Part shown: piece by piece, positions 36,036-44,851 of the stretch
Position numbering within the stretch: the stretch's first letter is position 1
How the letters are laid out: each line of letters starts with the position of its first letter
Origin: Bacillota bacterium
GTDB taxonomy: Bacteria; Bacillota_I; Bacilli_A; RF39; UBA660
DNA length: 64,000 bases
Assembly: GCA_023430885.1 (NCBI GenBank)
Contig: JAEYYH010000034.1
Coordinates: 1 to 64,000 of the forward strand
Direction of reading: 5' to 3'
Program-made: the position numbers and the translations under genes
Notes under the pieces: generated by a model
What the model was told of the DNA's origin: nothing
Databases searched by the model: none
Seen by the model: only the letters and a program-made list of their open reading frames with translations

Positions 36036-36761
36036 ATGATACAACAGATAATTAGTAGTTACAGCGAGTTTTTTTCATGGGATATGTTTGTACAAATAGT
36101 TACAACACCATCAAATTGGGGGGTTATTTTATCTCTTATTTTATTAGAGGGGCTATTATCAGCTGACAATGCACTTGTTTTAGCGACAATGGTAAGCGAT
36201 TTAAAAGATGAGAAACAACGCAGATTAGCAATATTTGCTGGTATGTGGGGAGCTTATCTATTTAGATTTTTAATAATTGGTATTGGGGTTTATTTAATTC
36301 ATTTTTGGTGGATTAAAGCTTTAGGAGCAATATATTTAATGTGGTTATCACTTAATCATTTATTATTAAAAAATAATGGTAATTCAAATAAAGATACTAA
36401 AAAAGGCTCAAAATCTTTTTGGTTAACAGTTTTACAAGTTGAAATGATGGACATTGCATTTAGTGTAGATAGTGTTTCAGCAGCTTTTGGCTTAAGCGAA
36501 GATGTATGGGTATTATTTTTGGGAGCAATCTTTGGAATTTTAATGATGAGAGGAGTAGCCGAAATATTTGTCAACCTTTTAGCAAAATACGAAGAACTAA
36601 ATACAACAGCTTATGTTTTAATAGCCATAATAAGTTTAAAAATGATGGCTTCTGTATTTGGTGTCCATGTCCCAGAGTATTTATTTTTCTTGATAATAGT
36701 CGTAGTATTTGCAGGAACATTTATTTTGCATCATCATAAGAAGAGAAATAAAAAAGCTTAA
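36036..36761 (+). CDS. TerC-family metal exporter (YkoY type)
   Basis: 241 residues, about seven membrane spans. Conserved acidic spans ILLEGLLSADNALV (about 34-47) and VEMMDIAFSVDSVSAAFG (about 138-155) are the TerC hallmarks, holding the metal-site Asp/Glu. Bacillus YkoY/MeeY exports Mn2+ and helps metallate secreted enzymes. AAAGGAG precedes the ATG. Transcribed alone. Mn2+ as substrate is inferred from family knowledge. Confidence 0.9.
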   Translation: MIQQIISSYSEFFSWDMFVQIVTTPSNWGVILSLILLEGLLSADNALVLATMVSDLKDEKQRRLAIFAGMWGAYLFRFLIIGIGVYLIHFWWIKALGAIYLMWLSLNHLLLKNNGNSNKDTKKGSKSFWLTVLQVEMMDIAFSVDSVSAAFGLSEDVWVLFLGAIFGILMMRGVAEIFVNLLAKYEELNTTAYVLIAIISLKMMASVFGVHVPEYLFFLIIVVVFAGTFILHHHKKRNKKA

Positions 36762-36808
36762 AAAAATTTATTTACTCATTCAACATAGAAATTTTAATTA
36801 TATTATAT

Positions 36809-36838
36809 AAAAACTAGATAGATAATATCTAGTTTTTA
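36809..36838 (+). terminator. Terminator after terC
   Basis: AAAAACTAGATA / TATCTAGTTTTT stem. Confidence 0.75.
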
Positions 36839-36900
36839 TATGCATACATATTTCACTTAAAATGATATAATTAAATAAATAAAGTATTATAGGAGAAAAT

Positions 36901-37584
36901 ATGAAGAAAATAAAAATTATTAAAGATGGTCCATATCTAGTTAGTGGTAATATTCCAATAAGAGAATTAGTTATAACTAATTCTAATGGATGTAATACTT
37001 ATAAAAAAGGACGTGAAATCAAAACAGACGAAGCTTATGCTCTATGTAGATGTGGACATTCAAAAAATAAACCTTTTTGTGATGGAAGTCATAAAGATTG
37101 TCATTTTTCGGGTAAAACTACAGCATCAAAAAAAGAATTTTCTAAAGAAGCAAAAAAGTATAATGGAAAAAATATATTCTTAGAGGATGTTGAAAGTTTG
37201 TGTGCCTTTGCTCGTTTTTGCCATTATGGAGATCAAAATGTTTGGGACTTAACAGAGTATGCAAATACTAAAGATGAAGAGGAACTAGCAGTAAAATTAG
37301 CATGCGATTGTCCGGCTGGACGTTTAGTTGCATATGATAAACTATCTGGCGAGGCTATTGAGCCAACCTATGAAGAAAGTATTGTTGTTTTACAAGACTC
37401 AAGTAGTAATTGTAGTGGTCCATTATGGGTTAGAGGTGGCGTTACTATAGAAGACGAAGAAGGTAGCATTTTAGAAAAACGAAATAGGGTAACATTATGC
37501 AGATGTGGTGAATCTCAAAACAAACCATTTTGTGATGCAACACACGTAGGTATAAAGTTCAAAGATGATTATTTTAAAAAATAG
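36901..37584 (+). CDS. Tandem CDGSH iron-sulfur protein
   Basis: 227 residues. Two CDGSH 2Fe-2S motifs: CRCGHSKNKPFCDGSH (about 49-64) and CRCGESQNKPFCDATH (about 200-215; DGS is DAT, but the three Cys and one His ligands remain). Between them lies a Cys-containing domain (CAFARFCHYGDQNVW, CDCPAGRLVAYD) of the divergent mitoNEET-associated type (DUF1271-like), which may bind another cluster. Cytosolic redox or Fe-S transfer protein. AGGAG precedes the ATG. It lies next to superoxide reductase, which fits oxidative or nitrosative stress defence (inference). Confidence 0.88.
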   Translation: MKKIKIIKDGPYLVSGNIPIRELVITNSNGCNTYKKGREIKTDEAYALCRCGHSKNKPFCDGSHKDCHFSGKTTASKKEFSKEAKKYNGKNIFLEDVESLCAFARFCHYGDQNVWDLTEYANTKDEEELAVKLACDCPAGRLVAYDKLSGEAIEPTYEESIVVLQDSSSNCSGPLWVRGGVTIEDEEGSILEKRNRVTLCRCGESQNKPFCDATHVGIKFKDDYFKK

Positions 37585-37687
37585 TATTGTTATCCAGGTT
37601 ATTGTTTTATAAAATTAAAAATGATAAAATAATTGTAGAAAGTGTAGAAGGAAGATTTGATTTAGTCTATCCTAGGAGGAGGAAATT

Positions 37688-38068
37688 ATGAAATTTTTTA
37701 AATGTAATGTATGTGGAAATGTTGTGGAACTTATTGTTAAAGGCGGCGGACAATTAGTATGCTGTAATGAATCAATGGAATTATTAGTTCCAAAAGAGCA
37801 AGAAGCTGGGAATGAAAAACATTTACCAGTAGCATCTATGGAAGGAAATCAATTGTCAGTAAAAGTAGGAAGTATAGAGCATCCTATGGAAGAAGCACAT
37901 CATATTGAATTTATTGTTATTAAATACAACAATCATGTAGAAAGAAAAAATTTAAAATATACTGACAAACCAGAAGCAGTATTTACTATTAATGAAGAAT
38001 GTGATGAAATCGAAATATATGAATTTTGTAATTTACATGGTCTATGGAAAACTGTATTTACAAAATAA
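37688..38068 (+). CDS. dfx: Desulfoferrodoxin (2Fe superoxide reductase)
   Basis: 126 residues. The N-terminal desulforedoxin domain (CNVCGN...CC, residues 6-26) holds an Fe(Cys)4 site; the C-terminal SOR domain has EKHLPV (Glu and His), IEHPM, HHIEF and CNLHGLW, giving the Fe(His)4Cys centre. It reduces superoxide to peroxide without oxygen release, typical of anaerobes. AGGAGG lies just before the ATG. A terminator follows. Confidence 0.96.
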   Translation: MKFFKCNVCGNVVELIVKGGGQLVCCNESMELLVPKEQEAGNEKHLPVASMEGNQLSVKVGSIEHPMEEAHHIEFIVIKYNNHVERKNLKYTDKPEAVFTINEECDEIEIYEFCNLHGLWKTVFTK

Positions 38069-38073
38069 AATAT

Positions 38074-38102
38074 AAAAAGCAGGTACAAACTGCTTTTTTT
38101 TA
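38074..38102 (+). terminator. Terminator of dfx
   Basis: AAAAAGCAG / CTGCTTTTT with T run. Confidence 0.85.
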
Positions 38103-38154
38103 TTTCTTTTAATATAAGTATTCGAATTGAATAATAATTAATAGGAGGTTTTAT

Positions 38155-38976
38155 ATGGGATACTATATTAACACTGCATCCAATGTTAAAATATTTGTGG
38201 AAGATTTAAATCCTGATGGCACAAAAACAATCTTATTTATTCATGGTTGGCCTGGTGATCACAATTTGTTTGAATATCAATTTGATGTGTTACCAAAAAA
38301 AGGTTATAGATGTATTGGTATAGATTGTCGAGGCTTTGGGAATTCAGATAGACCAATTGACGGATATGACTACGACACTTTATCAGATGATATTCGCTGT
38401 GTTATTGATACTCTAGATTTAAATGATATTACACTTGTAGGGCACTCGACTGGTGGTGCTATTTGTGTTAGATATATGGCTAGACATAATGGACACAGGG
38501 TATCAAAATTAGTACTTTGTGCGGCGGCTGCACCAAGTCTTATAGAGCGCTCTTACTTTCCGTATGGATTACCAAAAAAAACTGTAACTGATATAATAGA
38601 AATGACAAATAATGATCGACCTAAAATGATAAGAGATTTTGGTAATTTAATTTTTTTCAAGTATGTGACTGAGCCGTTAGCAGATTGGATATTTCAAATA
38701 GGTTTAAAAGCATCAGGATGGGCAACATCCGCTATTGCTAATACATGGCTTGGGGAAGAGGGCTTATTTGACGATCTAAAAAAAATAAATGTCCCAACAT
38801 TAATTCTTCATAGTATGCATGATAAAGTTTGCCTATTTCCATTAGCTATAGCGCAAAAAGACAGTATTAAAAATTCTAGAATTGTTGTTTTTGAAAATAG
38901 TGGTCACTTTTTATTTTATGATGAACACAAAAAATTTAATGAAGAATTAGCAAAATTTATTGAAGAAAAGATTTAG
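38155..38976 (+). CDS. Alpha/beta hydrolase
   Basis: 273 residues. HGWPGD (oxyanion loop, about 25), GHSTGG (nucleophile Ser, about 97), MHDKVC (acid Asp, about 222) and SGHFLF (His, about 251) complete the triad. No signal peptide. Closest in motif to the haloperoxidase/epoxide hydrolase-like group, but substrate cannot be told. AGGAGG precedes the ATG. Confidence 0.9.
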   Translation: MGYYINTASNVKIFVEDLNPDGTKTILFIHGWPGDHNLFEYQFDVLPKKGYRCIGIDCRGFGNSDRPIDGYDYDTLSDDIRCVIDTLDLNDITLVGHSTGGAICVRYMARHNGHRVSKLVLCAAAAPSLIERSYFPYGLPKKTVTDIIEMTNNDRPKMIRDFGNLIFFKYVTEPLADWIFQIGLKASGWATSAIANTWLGEEGLFDDLKKINVPTLILHSMHDKVCLFPLAIAQKDSIKNSRIVVFENSGHFLFYDEHKKFNEELAKFIEEKI

Positions 38977-38996
38977 TTAAATTACTAGAAAAAAAT

Positions 38997-39021
38997 AAAA
39001 ACAAGTAAAACTTGTTTTTAT
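38997..39021. terminator. Bidirectional terminator
   Basis: AAAAACAAGT / ACTTGTTTTT between convergent genes. Confidence 0.8.
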
Positions 39022-39028
39022 TATATAT

Positions 39029-39295
39029 TTATAAAATATTCCTGTTCTCTATTAAAAATTTTTCATATATACCTAAACCATATTCTTTATTATAATAATT
39101 TGGAAATTCATTCAAATGCGCTAATGCTATTTTTGCAGTTAAAATAAGATCATCTTTTGTAACATTTGTTTCTTTATTTACTAAACCATGTTCTAATTCT
39201 ATATTAAGCCCAGTTAGAAAATCAAAAATTGTAAACTCATTAAAAATTATATTTAGTTGATTAGCTGCATTAACTGCATCTTCTAATTTATACAT
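39029..39295 (-). CDS. DUF5661-like small protein
   Basis: 88 residues. The run GLNIELEHGLVNKETNVTKDD followed by KIALAHLNEFPNYYN matches the conserved core of DUF5661-type proteins (ELEHG, TNVT, AHLxExPxYY). No membrane span. GGTGAT precedes the ATG. Function unknown. Confidence 0.6.
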   Translation of the reverse strand: MYKLEDAVNAANQLNIIFNEFTIFDFLTGLNIELEHGLVNKETNVTKDDLILTAKIALAHLNEFPNYYNKEYGLGIYEKFLIENRNIL

Positions 39296-39349
39296 TTAAT
39301 CACCATAATATTATATGTCTTTTATGATATAATGCTTACAGGTGATACC

Positions 39350-39553
39350 ATGGCAAGAAACAAAATGATTATTACATTTATAGTTATAGTACTAATATTA
39401 ATGTATATAAGTGTAATTGGTCTGATTTTAATCAATAATGAGCATGACGTGATTTCTATATGTCTTGTCACTATTATAATGTTAATTTTTGCTGGCTGTG
39501 TATATAAAGGACTTTTTGAATATAAAAAAGATAATGAAAATATATCAAAATAA
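39350..39553 (+). CDS. Small two-span membrane protein, unknown
   Basis: 67 residues from ATG 39350, with AGGTGATACC upstream. The in-frame ATG at 39332 lies inside the extended -10 TGATATAAT (39325-39333) and is rejected. Two hydrophobic spans (about 5-27 and 34-53) and a charged C-terminus. Divergent from the DUF5661-like gene. No family recognised. Confidence 0.55.
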   Translation: MARNKMIITFIVIVLILMYISVIGLILINNEHDVISICLVTIIMLIFAGCVYKGLFEYKKDNENISK

Positions 39554-39578
39554 AAAAGCTGCTTAATATAATTATCTT

Positions 39579-39603
39579 AAGGAGTAGAAATACTTCTTTT
39601 TTC
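39579..39603 (+). terminator. Terminator after the small membrane gene
   Basis: AAGGAGTA / TACTTCTT with GAAA loop and T run. Confidence 0.6.
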
Positions 39604-39632
39604 TTGACAATACAAGACAAAAATATTAATAT
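39604..39632 (+). promoter_or_regulatory. Strong promoter for the 39656 gene
   Basis: TTGACA (39604-39609), 17 bases, TAATAT (39627-39632). Confidence 0.75.
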
Positions 39633-39655
39633 AAATAGACAATGGAGGAACAAGC

Positions 39656-41578
39656 ATGCAAAATCAAGAGACAGATAGCCTTTATTTTAGTTATTTTATT
39701 AACCTTTATACAAATTCTGGAGACCTAGAGGCAGTTGAAGAAATCAGAAATATAAAATTAAAGTATCCTACATTTCCTTTCGAAAATTATGTAAAAGGTG
39801 TTTTCACTGATGCCCACATTACATATTATGGTCTGGATTTTTTGCTTGCAACTTCCAAATTACGAGATGCTACTATTTATAACTATGGTCTTAATGGACA
39901 AAATGAAAAAAACAAAGTACAACTTTTACTAATTTCATCTAACTTAAAACGTTTATCTAATGAATTTGCTATTAACGATAATTTTAGTTTGGTGGACTTA
40001 GAAAAAATAAATGTTATTTTAACAGAAATGGATATATTTGAATTTATTAACGCTATTGTTAATAAACCAAATGGAATAAATATAATCAAGGATATTATAA
40101 ATAAAAATACTGAATATTATAATATTCAATTCTTATCAAATAATTTTGATTTACTTGGTAGAGAACAATTTATTTTAAAATATGTATGTGATGAAAATTT
40201 TTATAAATTTATAAGTGTTATAGACAACAACTATCTAAATACTAATATTAGAGTAGAAGAATTTCTACAAAAATATGATAAATATAGTGATGTGTTCACT
40301 AAACTGAATAGTCAAAATTTAAATGTAGAAAGAACAAACAAGTTAAATGCAGCTTTATTTGCTAGTTATATTCTTCCTTTTGATATTAATACAATTGATG
40401 ATATAGATAACTATTATGAAACTAGATATAATGCAATGCTTAAAATAATTAAAAACAGAGGTATACATGCGGCCAAAGGAATTATTGCTAAAGTTTATTA
40501 TAATTGCGAATATGATCAATTAAGGTTACATATAAAAGATGCTAAAAAAACTTTTGAAAATAGCAATTACAATTATCAAAATTTAAAAAAATATTTTAAA
40601 ATAACGGATCTAGAAACTCATGATGAAGTATTAAAATTTATTAATGATTTAAAATATGAAAGTAACATAATAAAAATAATAGGGGATAAACAAAAAGAAG
40701 TGGCTTCTAATGACATTATAAACAAGTTATCAAATTTCACAATTGTAAAAGAAAATGAGATTATTCACTTAAAAGGTGAAGAATTTATTTTATTGTTACA
40801 TAAAATAAAAGGTTATGGAAGTTATGAAATGGCTTCAAAAATATATGATGATCCAAGTTGGTGGTTATCCAATCCAGAAACTAAAGAATATATTTCAACA
40901 AGTTTGTGTAATGAAAGATTTTTTGGTCTAGTGGAAGGAACCGGTTATATTTTAGGTTTTAATAAGTTGCCAAAAGGTTCTATTATTGGTATGGGCACTG
41001 AAGATATTTATATGTCTAGAAAAATAGCTAGAAATAATCTTAATAACAGTAAGAATCGTTTTTTATTAGCTAATGATTTAGTTGAAAATTCAAAAAAACT
41101 TTATAATGAAGTCGCTATAAAAAGAATTGTAAACGGTATTCCTATAACTCCAAATTTGGTATTTACTCAAGATAACTATAGTTCTAAAGAAATAGATGTA
41201 GCAAAATTTTTTAGGATACCTATATGCATTCTTGATTCTAAAATCTATTCTGATAAAATGCTTGAAAGACAAAAATTTTATTTAGAAAATAATGAGTTTA
41301 CTAAATATATAATTTCATTAAAACAAATGTATTTTAGTTTTATTAATAATTATGAAATAATTTACAAATATTTTTCTTTTTTTCAAATGAAGAAAAATTT
41401 AGAGGATATAGTAGATTCATTTTTAAATAGTCAAATTAATGATAAAATTAAATTCTATGATTTAATTAATATGGTAAGAGAATATGGAAGACTTATTGAT
41501 GCCAAAAATTATATTGATGAAGCATATGATTTTTTAGATATAAAAGAAATTGAAGCAAAGATAAAGAAAAAGATATAA
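39656..41578 (+). CDS. Large cytosolic protein of unknown family
   Basis: 640 residues, GGAGGAACAAGC before the ATG, its own consensus promoter and terminator. No signal or membrane span. The first ~370 residues are helical and Asn/Lys-rich. A compact second region (about 375-520) contains FILLLHKIKGYG, EYISTSLCNERFFG, GYILGFNKLP, YNEVAIKRIVNGIPITPNLVFT and FFRIPICILD, alternating strands with a STS-like turn; the C-terminus is helical. An ADP-ribosyltransferase-like (R-STS-E) or protease-like fold is conceivable, but I cannot assign it. Function not claimed. Confidence 0.65.
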   Translation: MQNQETDSLYFSYFINLYTNSGDLEAVEEIRNIKLKYPTFPFENYVKGVFTDAHITYYGLDFLLATSKLRDATIYNYGLNGQNEKNKVQLLLISSNLKRLSNEFAINDNFSLVDLEKINVILTEMDIFEFINAIVNKPNGINIIKDIINKNTEYYNIQFLSNNFDLLGREQFILKYVCDENFYKFISVIDNNYLNTNIRVEEFLQKYDKYSDVFTKLNSQNLNVERTNKLNAALFASYILPFDINTIDDIDNYYETRYNAMLKIIKNRGIHAAKGIIAKVYYNCEYDQLRLHIKDAKKTFENSNYNYQNLKKYFKITDLETHDEVLKFINDLKYESNIIKIIGDKQKEVASNDIINKLSNFTIVKENEIIHLKGEEFILLLHKIKGYGSYEMASKIYDDPSWWLSNPETKEYISTSLCNERFFGLVEGTGYILGFNKLPKGSIIGMGTEDIYMSRKIARNNLNNSKNRFLLANDLVENSKKLYNEVAIKRIVNGIPITPNLVFTQDNYSSKEIDVAKFFRIPICILDSKIYSDKMLERQKFYLENNEFTKYIISLKQMYFSFINNYEIIYKYFSFFQMKKNLEDIVDSFLNSQINDKIKFYDLINMVREYGRLIDAKNYIDEAYDFLDIKEIEAKIKKKI

Positions 41579-41595
41579 TTCGATATCTTTTTCTC
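41567..41595 (+). terminator. Terminator of the 39656 gene
   Basis: AAAAAGATAT / ATATCTTTTT, overlapping the stop codon. Confidence 0.75.
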
Positions 41596-41614
41596 TGTTT
41601 TATTATAAAATGTA

Positions 41615-41644
41615 TTGACAACATAAAAAAATAGATGTTATAAT
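41615..41644 (+). promoter_or_regulatory. Promoter of tRNA-Ala
   Basis: TTGACA (41615-41620), 18 bases, TATAAT (41639-41644): perfect boxes. Confidence 0.9.
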
Positions 41645-41664
41645 ACAAGAGCATTAATTGATTT

Positions 41665-41741
41665 GGGGAATTAGCTCAGTTGGCTAGAGCACCTGCCTTG
41701 CACGCAGGGGGTCAAGGGTTCGAGTCCCTTATTCTCCACCA
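41665..41741 (+). tRNA. tRNA-Ala (TGC)
   Basis: Acceptor GGGGAAT/ATTCTCC with one G-U; anticodon loop CTTGCAC; encoded CCA. A solitary tRNA gene, not near rRNA here. Confidence 0.97.
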
Positions 41742-41773
41742 AATTTATTAATAACTCATAATTTTATGAGTGT

Positions 41774-41806
41774 AAAAGTTAACATTTTATGTTAACTTTT
41801 TTTTTT
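41774..41806 (+). terminator. Terminator after tRNA-Ala
   Basis: Perfect AAAAGTTAACAT / ATGTTAACTTTT, then T10; a second small hairpin precedes it. Confidence 0.9.
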
Positions 41807-41887
41807 CTTAATAGAAGGTTTTGTATAATAAATATAAAAATGCATAAATATAATAAAGAATTTTCAAAATAAATGGTGGAGGAAGAT

Positions 41888-42319
41888 ATGCTTGATAAAA
41901 CAAGAAAAAATGATAAAAAATGGTTGGCTTTGTTAATTACTCTACACTTGTTTTGTTTAATAACAAGTGGCTGTACTAATAATAAAAAATCAGATATTGA
42001 TACAAATCAGCCAAATACAGTAGATAATGAAGATGTTGTAGGTGATAAAGAAGTTGGTGTTTTTAAACTAACTAAAACATCATTAGTGTATGAAAATGGC
42101 AGTTCAACACTAATTACCTCAGTTTATAACACATCAAACGAGACACAATATATTAAATCATTTAATATAGTGATAAAAGATGATTCAGATAATGTAATGA
42201 TTACTTTGTTAGGATACATTGGAGAAGAAATACCTAGTGGTGATACTAGACAAATAACTAGTAGTAGTGACTTAGACTTAAGTAAAGCAGCTAGTGTTGA
42301 GTATACAATAAACAAATAA
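41888..42319 (+). CDS. Probable lipoprotein, FxLYD-like domain
   Basis: 143 residues from ATG 41888, 5 bases after GGAGG; the ATG at 41873 precedes that site. Charged N-terminus, hydrophobic signal (WLALLITLHLFCLITSGC) with a SGC lipobox-like end at about residue 30, a Ser/Asp-rich linker, then a beta-sandwich-like domain (VFKLTKTSLVYENGSSTLITSVYNTS) comparable to FxLYD/DUF-type exterior domains. Surface-attached; role unknown. Confidence 0.65.
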   Translation: MLDKTRKNDKKWLALLITLHLFCLITSGCTNNKKSDIDTNQPNTVDNEDVVGDKEVGVFKLTKTSLVYENGSSTLITSVYNTSNETQYIKSFNIVIKDDSDNVMITLLGYIGEEIPSGDTRQITSSSDLDLSKAASVEYTINK

Positions 42320-42323
42320 AATT

Positions 42324-42359
42324 AATAGCTATTCAATTTTATTGAATAGCTATTTTTTG
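42324..42359 (+). terminator. Terminator after the lipoprotein gene
   Basis: Perfect 14-bp stem AATAGCTATTCAAT / ATTGAATAGCTATT with T run. Confidence 0.9.
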
Positions 42360-42456
42360 TTTATTTTTTTAGTATAAATTATTATTACTTACCCATAATT
42401 ATAAAAGACAACACATATTAACTACAGTTTTCTAATATTATTTTATAGGTGGTAAT

Positions 42457-42681
42457 ATGCTTATAAGAATTTTTTTCTTTTTAACGGGGTTTGGTTTAAC
42501 AGTAGTAGGTTTTGTTTATATAATAGCGTATTTAAATTTATTAACAATTGGGTATAATTTTGATGAATATGTTAATTTTATTATTAGACAGCCTGAATGT
42601 TTTTACGCAATAATAGGAATAATAATTATGCTTATTTGCATTTTTATACCAGGAGGAAAAAAAGATGAACTATATATATGA
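42457..42681 (+). CDS. Small two-span membrane protein, unknown
   Basis: 74 residues, GGTGGT before the ATG. Two hydrophobic spans (about 4-30 and 49-66) around a short loop with Cys. The next gene starts 17 bases before its stop, with its AGGAGG inside this gene, so translation is coupled. No family recognised. Confidence 0.6.
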   Translation: MLIRIFFFLTGFGLTVVGFVYIIAYLNLLTIGYNFDEYVNFIIRQPECFYAIIGIIIMLICIFIPGGKKDELYI

Positions 42682-43294
42682 CATTTTACTTAATTTTAAT
42701 AATGAATATTACGAATTTTATGATTGGAATGCTGATGATAAATTAACTCATATTCGAAAAATACCAATTTTTAAAATTTCAGATGAAGCACTTAAAAATA
42801 TTATATATAATGAAGTCACTGTAGATGATGATTTATTAAAAAAGATTAAAAATAGAACTGAAGTATTTAGTAAAAATTATGTTGATATTTTAAATTATGC
42901 CTGCCTAGTATGCAATGACAAAAAAGTTGTTGCTATACGATGCAATGATAGGGGAAAAATAATAGGGAAAAGTGATCTATTAATAGATGAACATAATGAA
43001 ATAATTGCTGTACTTGATAGATATACAGATTATGATTTGAATTATAAAATTTTCAGTGTTAATGAAATTGTTGATTTTAAAACTAGAAAAGAAGTAAAAA
43101 TGCAAAAATTTATATTAAAAGAAATTGATAAACAAGCAACGAGTAAACTAGAATACTTATTATATGAATGCAATAATGAAACTTGTAATAATAGAGAAAC
43201 TATAATTAGAAAAATTAAGAATAGTTTAGACAGTGAACATATTGAAGATATATATAACTTTTTGAAGTTGGCAGCTAATCAAAAAAAAGTATAA
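42665..43294 (+). CDS. DUF3603-like protein
   Basis: 209 residues. YIYDILLNFNNEYYEFYDW (about 3-21), then DKLTHIRKIPIFKIS match the conserved start of the DUF3603 family of Firmicutes. No membrane span; ends in a helical region with a YECNNETCNNRE segment. Overlaps and is translationally coupled to the small membrane gene upstream, so the products may interact (inference). Function unknown. Confidence 0.7.
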   Translation: MNYIYDILLNFNNEYYEFYDWNADDKLTHIRKIPIFKISDEALKNIIYNEVTVDDDLLKKIKNRTEVFSKNYVDILNYACLVCNDKKVVAIRCNDRGKIIGKSDLLIDEHNEIIAVLDRYTDYDLNYKIFSVNEIVDFKTRKEVKMQKFILKEIDKQATSKLEYLLYECNNETCNNRETIIRKIKNSLDSEHIEDIYNFLKLAANQKKV

Positions 43295-43335
43295 TTTTTA
43301 TAAATGATATCAAAATATAAATAAGGAGGATATAA

Positions 43336-43881
43336 ATGAAGAAGATTACTGCACTAATAGTCACAATATTACTTATGACGGGATGTAGTTTTACAAAAGA
43401 TTTAGATAATACACCAACAAAAAAAGTTGAGGCCTTATTAAATAATTTTCAAACTTTGGATAGCTCAGTATTATCTGATTTAGATAAGGTTGTAGATCGT
43501 GAAACATCGTTTAGTAATGAACAAAAAGAAAAATATAAAAAAATTATCAAAACAAATTATCAAAAGCTTACTTACACTATAAAAGAAGCTGTTGAAGATG
43601 GTGATGAAGCAGTTGTGACTGCTGAAATAGAAGTAATAGATTACACAAAAGTATTAAATGATTCAGACTCTTATTTAGAAGAACATCCTGAAGAATTTGA
43701 AACAGACGGGAAATACGATGAAAATAAATATTTAGATTATCGTTTAGAACAGTTAAAAGCTGCCAAAGATAAAGTTACTTATACTCTTGATTTTACTTTG
43801 ACAAAAGTTGATGAAGAATGGACAATTGATAGTTTAACGAATGAAATTCGAGATAAAATTAATGGTACTTATGAAAAATAA
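43336..43881 (+). CDS. Lipoprotein, DUF5105-like
   Basis: 181 residues with a clear lipoprotein signal: TALIVTILLMTGC, Cys17. The acidic/Lys-rich mature part has an NTF2-like pattern (LDSSVLSDLDKVV, LTYTIKEAVEDGDEAVVTAEIEVIDYT, WTIDSLTNEI), as in DUF5105-type lipoproteins. AAGGAGG precedes the ATG. Anchored on the outer membrane face; function unknown. Converges on the phosphoesterase gene. Confidence 0.78.
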   Translation: MKKITALIVTILLMTGCSFTKDLDNTPTKKVEALLNNFQTLDSSVLSDLDKVVDRETSFSNEQKEKYKKIIKTNYQKLTYTIKEAVEDGDEAVVTAEIEVIDYTKVLNDSDSYLEEHPEEFETDGKYDENKYLDYRLEQLKAAKDKVTYTLDFTLTKVDEEWTIDSLTNEIRDKINGTYEK

Positions 43882-43882
43882 A

Positions 43883-43915
43883 AAGATTAAATTCTATTAG
43901 AATTTAATCTTCTTT
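43883..43915. terminator. Bidirectional terminator
   Basis: AAGATTAAATTCT / AGAATTTAATCTT, covering the 3' ends of both convergent genes. Confidence 0.8.
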
Positions 43916-44764
43916 TACTATACGATAGAAATTAGCAGATGGCCTATTAAATAATCTAATAGGCAGTTCACTTGTCCCGATGCCACTAGATATATATAGA
44001 TCTGTGTCTTCCAAACTATAATGTTCTTTATAATATTTTTTACAACCATCTGGTAAAATTATTGCTCCAATAATAGGTAATCTTACTTGGCCGTTATGTG
44101 AGTGACCTGCCATAACGATGTCAAATTTAGAATAATCTATGTCATCTATATAATCAGGTTCATGCATTAATAATATACTGTAAGTACTATGATAATCACT
44201 GCTATTCAAGTAATCCATAATAACTTCGCTTTTATCTTTAATATTCTTTGTGGTAAAAGTATTATTACTTATACCAGCTATAAATATAGAATCATAGCTA
44301 TTATTATATATAATATCATATGTATCATTTAAGTTAATAAATCCACAATCTTCAATTAATACACTCCATTTTTTATATGGATAATCATGATTACCATCTA
44401 TTGCATATTTATTTATACTAGCTTTCAATTTGCTTAATACTTCTACTAGTTCTTTGTATTGTTTGTTTGTAATACTATCATCAACTAAATCACCAGTTAA
44501 CACAATTATATCTGGTTTTAAACTATTAATATTATCAACAATTTTCTCCAGAGCTTTTTTAGTAACACTTCGATTACCATAATGAATATCAGATATCTGA
44601 GCTATTTTTAAACCATTATAATCTTTTGAAATTGTACTACTCTTGACTTTATATTCTTTTACTATGAAGCCTGTTGTTCCAACAAACATAGCATATAAAT
44701 ATACTACAACTCCTAATAAAAACAAAAGCAATATAGTAATTAAAATTTTTGATTTCAAACTCAT
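43904..44764 (-). CDS. Membrane-anchored metallophosphoesterase (YkuE type)
   Basis: 286 residues. N-terminal membrane anchor (about 5-30), then the calcineurin-like core: AQISDIHYG (metal Asp and His), LTGDLVDD, DGNHDYP, MHEPDYID, and AGHSHNGQVRLP (metal His pair). The RLPIIGAI ending is usual for YkuE/YaeI-type enzymes thought to act on lipid or cell-wall phosphoesters at the outer face. Binuclear metal centre complete. Substrate not determined. Confidence 0.9.
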   Translation of the reverse strand: MSLKSKILITILLLFLLGVVVYLYAMFVGTTGFIVKEYKVKSSTISKDYNGLKIAQISDIHYGNRSVTKKALEKIVDNINSLKPDIIVLTGDLVDDSITNKQYKELVEVLSKLKASINKYAIDGNHDYPYKKWSVLIEDCGFINLNDTYDIIYNNSYDSIFIAGISNNTFTTKNIKDKSEVIMDYLNSSDYHSTYSILLMHEPDYIDDIDYSKFDIVMAGHSHNGQVRLPIIGAIILPDGCKKYYKEHYSLEDTDLYISSGIGTSELPIRLFNRPSANFYRIVKED

Positions 44765-44851
44765 ACTACCACCATATTCATTTTATCATATCTTACTAAC
44801 TCTTATGACAAAATAAAACAATGTTTTTAAACTTTACAAGTATTTTGTATA

